In this document: positions 7,231 to 13,651 of the stretch, piece by piece | How positions within the stretch are numbered: the stretch's first letter is position 1 | Layout of the letters: each line of letters opens with the position of its first letter | Origin: Candidatus Rikenella faecigallinarum | Lineage (GTDB): Bacteria > Bacteroidota > Bacteroidia > Bacteroidales > Rikenellaceae | Direction of reading: 5' to 3' | Assembly (NCBI GenBank): GCA_019113395.1 | Contig: DXHL01000035.1 | Location: 1-48,480 of the forward strand | Length of the DNA stretch: 48,480 nucleotides | The notes under the pieces: generated by a model | The model's input: only the letters and a program-made list of their open reading frames with translations | Databases searched by the model: none | Told to the model about the DNA's origin: nothing | Program-made: the position numbers and the translations under genes

Positions 7231-7844
7231 ACCCGACTCTTGCCATCCTCACCGCCACGGAGCTGGAACAGCGGCCGCTGCGCGCCTCGCTGGACCACCT
7301 GTCAAGCCGTTTTAGCCTTGTATGGCATGTGGGCGGCATGGGTGCCGGAGCCACGGCCGAATCGGTCATGCGACTGGTTCACAACCATCGCCCGGCGTGG
7401 TTGGTTCAGGCAGGCATCGCAGGGACGCTCTCCGAGGAGGTCGAGGTTACGGAAAGCGTGCTGGTTGCCAGCGATTACCAGGCCGACTTAGGGGCATGGC
7501 GACCCGAAACCGAGCGTTTTGAGCCCTTCACTGTGGCTGAGAGTGCCGTGGTTCGCTGTCCCTACACCTCGCCTCTGGAGACCTCATTCCGCACGGTGGC
7601 TGCCCGCTCGGTGAACTGCGCCTGCTCACCCCTCATACCGCATGGGGCTGCGATGGTCGAGACGATGGAGGGCGCCGCCTTTTTCAGAGCCTGTCAAAAC
7701 GCGGGTGTCCCGTTTCTTCAGTTGCGCACCATCTCGAACCGCGTCGGTGAACCGCGCGACCAATGGCGCATTCCCGAAGCACTCGACCAACTGAGCCAAG
7801 ACCTGTACCGTCTGGTCACCATGTTATCCGATTATCCGCTGTAA
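7227..7844 (+). CDS. mqnB: Futalosine hydrolase
   Basis: The 205-residue product belongs to the nucleoside phosphorylase/MTA-SAH nucleosidase fold. GGMGAGATAES (36-46) and LVQAGIAGTL shape the purine/ribose pocket. The MVETMEGAAFF motif supplies the ribose-contacting Glu pair, and LRTISNRVGEPRDQWRIPEA is the signature that separates futalosine hydrolases from MTA/SAH nucleosidases. The enzyme splits futalosine into dehypoxanthine futalosine and hypoxanthine in the futalosine route to menaquinone. mqnD, a later step, lies 27 kb away at 34838. It is coupled to the upstream LysR gene by a 4-bp overlap and followed 4 bp later by ybaK. Confidence 0.85.
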   Translation: MNPTLAILTATELEQRPLRASLDHLSSRFSLVWHVGGMGAGATAESVMRLVHNHRPAWLVQAGIAGTLSEEVEVTESVLVASDYQADLGAWRPETERFEPFTVAESAVVRCPYTSPLETSFRTVAARSVNCACSPLIPHGAAMVETMEGAAFFRACQNAGVPFLQLRTISNRVGEPRDQWRIPEALDQLSQDLYRLVTMLSDYPL

Positions 7845-7848
7845 AACC

Positions 7849-8349
7849 ATGAAAATAACCAAGACCAACGCTGCCCGACTGCTGGACAAAGCCGGGATTC
7901 CATACGAACTGATACCCTACGAGGTGGACGAAGAGCACCTCGATGCCGGCCATGTGGCCGAACAGCTGCACGAGGATATTCGGCAGGTTTTCAAGACGCT
8001 GGTGATGCGCGGCGACCGCAGCGGTATCTTCGTCTGCGTGATTCCAGGCAATCAGGAGGTGGACCTCAAGGCGGCTGCCAAAATCTCAGGAAACAAAAGC
8101 GCCGCCATGCTCCACCTGCGCGAACTGCTCGAAACCACAGGGTACATACGGGGCGGCTGCTCGCCCATCGGCATGAAACGCAACTTCCCGACCTATATCG
8201 ACGAGAGTTGCCAGGCGTTCGACCATATTTATATCAGTGCCGGAGTACGGGGATTGCAAATTCGTATCGCTCCGAACGATTTGATTCACTTCTCGCACCT
8301 GAAAACCGCCCCGCTTACGACTGCCGATACGCTCGAAACGGCAGAATAA
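7849..8349 (+). CDS. ybaK: Cys-tRNA(Pro)/Cys-tRNA(Cys) deacylase, YbaK/EbsC type
   Basis: The 166-residue, single-domain protein matches YbaK, which clears cysteine mischarged onto tRNA-Pro. The opening KTNAARLLDKAGIPYELIPY, the catalytic Lys region QVFKTLVMRG (Lys49), the FVCVIPGNQEVDLKAAAK segment and the GGCSPIGMKR loop are all family hallmarks. Length is normal. It is cytoplasmic and acts in trans beside ProRS. It sits 4 bp after mqnB in an apparent LysR-mqnB-ybaK-mutY transcription unit; no functional link to its neighbours is obvious. Confidence 0.92.
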   Translation: MKITKTNAARLLDKAGIPYELIPYEVDEEHLDAGHVAEQLHEDIRQVFKTLVMRGDRSGIFVCVIPGNQEVDLKAAAKISGNKSAAMLHLRELLETTGYIRGGCSPIGMKRNFPTYIDESCQAFDHIYISAGVRGLQIRIAPNDLIHFSHLKTAPLTTADTLETAE

Positions 8350-8366
8350 CCCCCTTTCTCTGTCCC

Positions 8367-9425
8367 ATGGATTTCAACGCCCTGATTGCGTGGTATCGCC
8401 AGTATCATCGCCCCCTGCCGTGGCGCGAAACCCACGACCCGTACCGCATTTGGCTGTCGGAGGTCATTCTCCAGCAAACGCGCGTCGTGCAGGGCATGGA
8501 ATACTATCTCCGTTTTACGGAACGCTACCCCACCGTCAGCGCGTTGGCTGCCGCCGATGAGGATGAGGTGCTGAAGCTGTGGCAGGGGCTGGGATACTAT
8601 AGCCGTGCCCGAAACCTGCACGCTGCGGCTCGAGAGGTGGTCGCCGAACACGGCGGAAACTTCCCGACCGATTACGCCTCGGTACGCGCCCTGCGGGGGG
8701 TGGGAGACTATACCGCCGCGGCCATCGCATCCTTCTCGACCGATGCTCCATATGCTGTGCTGGACGGAAATGTCTATCGCGTCCTGAGCCGCCTGCTCGA
8801 CCTCGACACCCCGATTGACACCACCGCCGGGAAACGGCTTTTTACACAGGCTGCCGACACGCTGCTCCAAGAGTATCTGTCCGAACCGACGCACAGCGGC
8901 GCAGGAATATACAATCAGGCCGTGATGGAGCTCGGAGCGATACTGTGCACGCCGCGTTCCCCGCAGTGCGAGGCGTGTCCGCTCGGCGGCCACTGCCTCG
9001 CCCGTCGGAACGGCACCGTGGACCAACGCCCCGTCAAGCAGGGACGCACTGCACAGACCCCGCGCTACTTCCATTACCTGCACCTGACTGATGCGGCAGG
9101 ACGGACGGCCATCTACCGCCGTGACGGGAAGGATATTTGGAAAGGGTTGTACGAATTTCCTTTGATTGAAAGCCAAACGCCCGACACGACATGGGAGACT
9201 CTCCCGCTGCCCCTACCCTCCGAGGCTCTGCTATGGCGCGAATCGGTACGCATGCCCAAGCACGTGCTCTCGCACCGCATTATCCACGCTACGTTCCATC
9301 GGGCCGAGGTCACCGACCTCTCGTCCCTGCCGTTACCTTCGGAGTGGAAAATCATCCCCATCGAAACCTTGGGAGACTATGCCGTTTCGCGACTGACGGA
9401 GTTGTACCTGAACCGACAGGACTAA
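8367..9425 (+). CDS. mutY: A/G-specific adenine glycosylase
   Basis: The 352-residue product removes adenine mispaired with 8-oxoguanine. The catalytic Glu is E32 in SEVILQQTRV, the HhH is LRGVGDYTAAAIASF (109-123), and the catalytic Asp is D133 in AVLDGNVYRVLSR. The [4Fe-4S] cluster ligands are C194-x6-C201-x2-C204-x5-C210. A C-terminal NUDIX-like domain (about 230-350) recognises 8-oxoG. The frame is open further upstream into ybaK, but the ATG at 8367 starts exactly at the conserved N-terminus (WYRQYHRPLPWR) and lies 17 bp after the ybaK stop. It is the last gene of the plus-strand block and faces the LUD-domain gene. Confidence 0.94.
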   Translation: MDFNALIAWYRQYHRPLPWRETHDPYRIWLSEVILQQTRVVQGMEYYLRFTERYPTVSALAAADEDEVLKLWQGLGYYSRARNLHAAAREVVAEHGGNFPTDYASVRALRGVGDYTAAAIASFSTDAPYAVLDGNVYRVLSRLLDLDTPIDTTAGKRLFTQAADTLLQEYLSEPTHSGAGIYNQAVMELGAILCTPRSPQCEACPLGGHCLARRNGTVDQRPVKQGRTAQTPRYFHYLHLTDAAGRTAIYRRDGKDIWKGLYEFPLIESQTPDTTWETLPLPLPSEALLWRESVRMPKHVLSHRIIHATFHRAEVTDLSSLPLPSEWKIIPIETLGDYAVSRLTELYLNRQD

Positions 9426-9456
9426 TTCTCCTCGCCGCAATGCTTCGGAAGCGGCA

Positions 9457-10110
9457 TCAATAGCCCAAATCTTCGTTAATCAGAATCACCCGAATGCGCC
9501 CCTTCGGGTAGCAACGCTCCATCATGAGCCAGGCGTTGCAGATACGGTCGGGACTCGCACAATCGTGGCATCGCGAGGTCACCTGACACGGTGTCTTGAA
9601 ATGTTCGTGGGCACGGGCATTGAGCGGCGCCGCTATCGTTTTGATACGCTGCACGGCCTCCTCCCGGTCCCGAACCAGTTTGTTGCGCCCCACCGTCAGA
9701 ATCACCTGACGCGGTCCAAAGGTCACCCCGCCAATCCGATTACCCACCATGTCGAGCCACACCAGCGTACCCTGCTCGGTCACGGCATTCACACCCGTCA
9801 GAAACAGGTCGGTCATCAGGGCTTCGCGCCTCCGTTCGAGGTTTTCCGCTCTGGACTTCGTGCGGTCGAACCCGTCGATAAACTCCCACCGGGCATCGGC
9901 CCGCAACATATCGAGCGCACCCGTTGCACGCAGCGTCCGCGAATCGGCATACCCCACCCGTTGTGGGGCCATCTCTTCGACCACGCGCCGTATGCGCTCC
10001 CGCGCCTCCGCCGCCGTGGCAACTACTTCGGCCGCAAAGCCATGTTTGCTGAGCAGGACAGCCAGGTCCTCCAACCGCCGCTGCCAATATTCAAAAGTGT
10101 GGTCCGCCAT
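9457..10110 (-). CDS. LUD-domain (LutC/DUF162-like) protein with Cys-rich C-terminus
   Basis: The 217-residue protein starts at ATG 10110. The body is a LUD/DUF162 domain like that of LutC-type lactate-utilisation proteins: an N-terminal helical part, VGYADSRTL, the GVNAVTEQGTLVWLD segment and NRIGGVTFGPRQVILTVGRN. The last 40 residues add a C-x5-C-x2-C-x6-C array, with one more Cys downstream, which could bind a metal or Fe-S cluster. Solo LUD proteins of this kind occur in many anaerobes and their reaction is not established. It follows the HzsA-like gene by 101 bp on the same strand, so it may belong to that unit. A -7-like TATGTTTGC at 10172-10164 could give it a promoter of its own. Confidence 0.82.
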   Translation of the reverse strand: MADHTFEYWQRRLEDLAVLLSKHGFAAEVVATAAEARERIRRVVEEMAPQRVGYADSRTLRATGALDMLRADARWEFIDGFDRTKSRAENLERRREALMTDLFLTGVNAVTEQGTLVWLDMVGNRIGGVTFGPRQVILTVGRNKLVRDREEAVQRIKTIAAPLNARAHEHFKTPCQVTSRCHDCASPDRICNAWLMMERCYPKGRIRVILINEDLGY

Positions 10111-10211
10111 AGGATAATTTTCACGTTCGCACCATAATTGCGCCCAGCCTGTCGGGCACTCCTGCAAACATAACCATTTTTTGGGATTTTATCCTTTGGA
10201 CTGCAAAAGGG

Positions 10212-12524
10212 TCAGCGGCCGTCATACCGCTTTTCGCCCTGCACCACCGCCTGCCGATTGGCCTGCTCTTCCTCCAGCTGGGCCGCATACTTGCGCAGCA
10301 TCTCCTGATGCCGCTCACTCGGTACAAAACCCTCTATGTCGGCTCTGGGATGCTCCTTCAGACGACGACCGCCCCGAGCAATAATCTCCACCGCCTGTGC
10401 ATACCGTTCGCCGCCCTCAGCCCGCAACGCATCCAGACAGGGACTCTCTTCGGGACGTTCGAAGGCCACCTGTGCCGGCAGTGCCCGCCCATAATAGTTC
10501 AACGACCGCAGGTTTACCCCCGTTAGCATCGACAGCGAATCGACCTCGGCAAAGGTCAGCGGAGAACGACCTGCCAAATTATCCCCATAATATGCCTCGT
10601 AGGCCGGATAGTAGACCCCGTTGATATCCATCCAGGCGTAAAGGGTCTGTCGTTCCTCTTCCGTGAGTTGCACCCCGTGGTGGTCACCGTCAATAACCGA
10701 GGTCAGTTTGCTGGCGTGCGTCCCCCACGAATAAGGATTCTGAATGGCCGCAGGTCCCGCCCCGACCAGATGCACATACCCACCGACATACAGATTGATA
10801 TACGACGCATTGAAAAAGGGATTACGGTCACCGGCCAGCACCAGTTTGTCGCGTTGCTCGCGGTCAAAGTCATGACACTGCACACAGTGGCGGTCCAAAA
10901 TGGGTTGCACCTCACGCGTGTAGGAGAAGGGTCTCGGCGCACGCCCCATCCAGCCCTCTAACTGCACGGGACCCCGTTTCAGGGCCAGAGGCATCTTCCC
11001 CGACGGCATGGGGACGCTCAAACGGTCCTCGTGACACCCGATACAGCCGTTCACCTCGCCCGCCATGGCCATCGTACCGCTCCGCATCGACTGCACCATC
11101 TTTTTGTCACCGTCCAGAAGTTGGAAATAGACAAACTTCCCGGCCGGAACCTCAAAACAGGCCGAGCCATCCTCGGCTACGGGCACTTCACCCAAAATCT
11201 GTTTCAACTCGAAACTCGACCAGTTCATGGCCGGCGCCTGCTCGCCCTGTCCGAACCACCCCTGCGCCGTCCAGGTCCGTTTTTCGGGCGACTCCACCAC
11301 CCGCAGCCACTTCACCGTACCCCGTTCGACACCCTCCATGTGGGTCCCCTCGTACACATCCTGCACATAGAACATCCCGGGTTGGTCGGTGTAGTTGCGT
11401 GCCTCGGGAATGGCATTGGGACGCGGGCGAGGCGCTATCGGCATCGGGTCGAAACAACTCTTCTCTCCTTCGTATATGAGGGTTTCCATTCCGCTGAGGC
11501 GGTCAATCCGATAGAGTGCCATTTTGAAATCGCTGCGCGTGGAGTCCCACCGCACCGAACGCGACACTAAAAACGAGTTTTCATCCAGCGGATAGGGGTC
11601 TTCGTAACGCATCGGCAACCGCATAAAGTAGTCATAATCCCCCACGCCAATCATCTCGCGTGCCTGTTCGGGCCAAATGGCCACCACGGGTTCGGCTCCG
11701 TCCACGCCGCGTTTGCGGTCGAGCAGCGCCACGGCTCCCCACGGACGGTCGTGGCAACTGCCGAAGACACATACCACCAGGTCACTACCCGGCACCTGCC
11801 GTCCGTCAATCACCCCTCCCGGCGAAGCGGTGTTGTTCCCGTAGTAAATGGCGTGTTTGGTGCCGTCGGGATTGACCGTCCAGAGCCCCTGCGCATCGCC
11901 GAAGTTACGGTCCACATACTCCCAACGGTCATACAGGATGCGTCCGTCGTTCAACAGGGCCGCATGACCCTCGAAGAGTGTACTCCCCCCGATTTGCACA
12001 ATGTTGGCCCCGTCGGCATCCATGCGGTAGAGGTTCCCCATAATGTGGCGGTTGCACATGCAGTATTTCGGCTCACGGGTCGAGGTGAAGAGAATCCCAC
12101 CATCAGGCAAATAGAGCGGGTCGATATCCGACACCCCGGGCGCAAAGGTCAACTGCCGCAGCCCCGTCCCGTCCGTATTGATTTCGTAGAGGTGGTACCA
12201 GGCATCCCGTCGGGGGCGCATCGAGAAGATAATCTTGCGTCCGTCGAACGACAGCTCAGGGTCGCGGATAACACCCGTCTCGGTCGAGAGCAGCGTCCGC
12301 ACCGCACCCGTTGTCACATCCAAAGCTCGCAATGCGGCCCCGCCCCGAAACTTCTCCCCGTTGATTTCACCCCACTGGAAAAGGGTTTCGGTATTGTGGT
12401 GGTCCAGCGCATACTGTTCGCGTTCGACAAAGAGGATTTCGCGAAAATTCTCCTGTGCAGCGACTCCTGCCGCCATCAGGATTCCGGCCATAATCATTCC
12501 GACCCGTTTCATCTCCGTTGTCAT
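10212..12524 (-). CDS. HzsA-related secreted di-heme c-type protein with N-terminal beta-propeller
   Basis: The 770-residue product has a signal peptide (MKRVGMIMAGILMAAGVAAQ; ATG at 12524, or at 12512 just before this stretch). The N-terminal half (about 30-370) has TolB-like propeller repeats (DPELSFDGRKIIFSM, DIDPLYLPDGGILFTSTRE). The C-terminal half carries two c-type haem sites, CIGCH at about 492 and CVQCH at about 547. This is the arrangement of proteins related to the hydrazine synthase alpha subunit, which are frequent in Planctomycetes and some Bacteroidota. Nothing else of hydrazine synthase (beta/gamma subunits) is nearby, so hydrazine chemistry is not implied. It should be periplasmic or exported and need cytochrome c maturation. 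An IclR regulator lies 62 bp upstream and a LUD protein downstream. Family call is good; substrate unknown. Confidence 0.8.
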   Translation of the reverse strand: MTTEMKRVGMIMAGILMAAGVAAQENFREILFVEREQYALDHHNTETLFQWGEINGEKFRGGAALRALDVTTGAVRTLLSTETGVIRDPELSFDGRKIIFSMRPRRDAWYHLYEINTDGTGLRQLTFAPGVSDIDPLYLPDGGILFTSTREPKYCMCNRHIMGNLYRMDADGANIVQIGGSTLFEGHAALLNDGRILYDRWEYVDRNFGDAQGLWTVNPDGTKHAIYYGNNTASPGGVIDGRQVPGSDLVVCVFGSCHDRPWGAVALLDRKRGVDGAEPVVAIWPEQAREMIGVGDYDYFMRLPMRYEDPYPLDENSFLVSRSVRWDSTRSDFKMALYRIDRLSGMETLIYEGEKSCFDPMPIAPRPRPNAIPEARNYTDQPGMFYVQDVYEGTHMEGVERGTVKWLRVVESPEKRTWTAQGWFGQGEQAPAMNWSSFELKQILGEVPVAEDGSACFEVPAGKFVYFQLLDGDKKMVQSMRSGTMAMAGEVNGCIGCHEDRLSVPMPSGKMPLALKRGPVQLEGWMGRAPRPFSYTREVQPILDRHCVQCHDFDREQRDKLVLAGDRNPFFNASYINLYVGGYVHLVGAGPAAIQNPYSWGTHASKLTSVIDGDHHGVQLTEEERQTLYAWMDINGVYYPAYEAYYGDNLAGRSPLTFAEVDSLSMLTGVNLRSLNYYGRALPAQVAFERPEESPCLDALRAEGGERYAQAVEIIARGGRRLKEHPRADIEGFVPSERHQEMLRKYAAQLEEEQANRQAVVQGEKRYDGR

Positions 12525-12586
12525 TAGAAGGTTTCACATGCCTAATTTCTTGTCTCGTTGCGGTCATCCACCGTTTTGCACACCGC

Positions 12587-13363
12587 CTACCGCGGTTTGT
12601 AACCCAGACGCGTCGACACCTCATCGGCTGAGGCCTTGACCTGCCGCGCAACGGTTGTAAAATCGTTCCGCGTCAGCCGTCCGCTGGGCCCCGATGTCCA
12701 CAGTGCAGCCGCTATCTCGCCGAACGAGTTGAATATCGGAGCGGCCACACAATTCACCCCCTCCATCTCCTCCTCGGCATCGGTTGCATACCCTCGGGCT
12801 CGTACCTCTTCCAGTTCAGCCTCCAGAGCCTCCCGGCTGCTCAGTGTATTTTTAGTAAAGACATGGTAATCGACCGTTTGCAAGGCTGCCTCACGCTCCT
12901 CGGCCGACAAATAGGCTAAAAAGAGTTTCCCGGGAGCTGAAGCGTGGAGGCAAAAGGCAGTGCCTGGCTTCAGCATAAAGGTAAAGTTGTGCGATCCCAG
13001 CACCTGTTCGAGCAGCACCACCCGATTATCCATAAATGCCCCCAACATAATGCTTTCACGCACTTTGTCACGCAGTGCCCGCATCGGTTGCAGCGCATAC
13101 TCGACCAGCCCGGCCTCACCCAATGCGGCGAGCCCCAGGCGCAGCAGACGCCGCGAAAGGGTATAACGTCCCGTTTCAGGGTCCTGAGCCAGGTAGCCCT
13201 CTTCGGTCAGGGCACCGAGCAGGCGGTGCAGCGTGGTTTTCGGGAAATCGAGGTCGGCCAACGCCTCGGCCATGGTTCGGCCTCCGGGCCATTGCCCCAA
13301 ATACTCCATCAGGGCAAAGGCCTTACACAGGATGGGCACCAGATAGCCCTCTTTCTGTTCCAT
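12587..13363 (-). CDS. IclR-family transcriptional regulator
   Basis: The 258-residue product has the IclR winged HTH at about 8-70 (LCKAFALMEYLGQWPGGRTM, then FPKTTLHRLLGALTEEGYLA). An effector domain at about 80-250 contains LGAFMDNRVVLLEQV, the LHASAPGKLFLAYL segment and EEMEGVNCVAAPIFNSFG. IclR proteins usually repress catabolic genes and respond to small organic acids or aromatics. The HzsA-like gene follows 62 bp later on the same strand, so the regulator probably controls its own unit. A -7-like TACATTTG lies at 13400-13393, 30 bp upstream of the start, without a clear -33 element. Effector unknown. Confidence 0.9.
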   Translation of the reverse strand: MEQKEGYLVPILCKAFALMEYLGQWPGGRTMAEALADLDFPKTTLHRLLGALTEEGYLAQDPETGRYTLSRRLLRLGLAALGEAGLVEYALQPMRALRDKVRESIMLGAFMDNRVVLLEQVLGSHNFTFMLKPGTAFCLHASAPGKLFLAYLSAEEREAALQTVDYHVFTKNTLSSREALEAELEEVRARGYATDAEEEMEGVNCVAAPIFNSFGEIAAALWTSGPSGRLTRNDFTTVARQVKASADEVSTRLGYKPR

Positions 13364-13504
13364 GATACTTCTTTTTCCGTAGTGGTTTCAGACAAATGTA
13401 GTGAATAATTCCAGTTTTCGGAACGCCGTTTCAAAACCAAGACTATTTTTATCCAAGCAGGCTAGTCCCATAAGTACCTTCATTTAGGGGCATGCCAAGG
13501 GTTG

Positions 13505-13549
13505 CACTGTCTAATTTCTGGACACCCACTGTCTATTTTTTTGACACTC
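13505..13549 (+). promoter_or_regulatory. Tandem dyad repeats, candidate enhancer sites for a sigma-54 activator
   Basis: Two imperfect direct repeats lie 22 bp apart (two helical turns). Each reads CACTGTC, a T-rich spacer, then GACAC: the first is at 13505-13526 and the second at 13527-13548. Each is itself a TGTC-N9-GACA dyad. They lie about 80-120 bp upstream of the predicted sigma-54 start site, where enhancer-binding proteins usually sit. Confidence 0.55.
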
Positions 13550-13600
13550 ACGCGACGGACAAAAATCACAATACGCACGATATCAATATTTTAACAAAAA

Positions 13601-13616
13601 TGGCATCATTTTCGCA
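13601..13616 (+). promoter_or_regulatory. Sigma-54 (RpoN) promoter of the ABC permease gene
   Basis: TGGCATCATTTTCGCA matches the -24/-12 pattern TGGCAC-N5-TTGCA, with the invariant GG (13602-13603) and GC (13614-13615) at the required 10-bp spacing. Deviations are T for C at the sixth base and C for the second T of the -12 box. The predicted start is about 13627, leaving a leader of about 25 nt before ATG 13652. Confidence 0.65.
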
Positions 13617-13651
13617 GGGAGATTTACCAGAACCCTTCAAACTCCCCCGTC

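Noticed and set aside
9430-9456. Short hairpin between the convergent mutY and LUD genes
   Set aside because: GCCGC/GCGGC with a 12-nt loop and no T-tract is too weak to call a terminator.
10212-12524. Reading the HzsA-like gene as evidence for hydrazine synthesis
   Set aside because: No beta/gamma subunit, hydrazine dehydrogenase or other anammox gene is present, and related proteins are widespread outside anammox bacteria.
11751-12527. 258-codon plus-strand frame antisense to the HzsA-like gene
   Set aside because: Its Arg/His/Val-rich composition and full overlap with a gene that has a signal peptide and haem motifs make it a shadow.
13408-13425. TTCC-N7-GGAA inverted repeat upstream of the IclR gene as an IclR operator
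   Set aside because: The arms are only 4 bp and IclR operators vary widely; too weak to list as a site.
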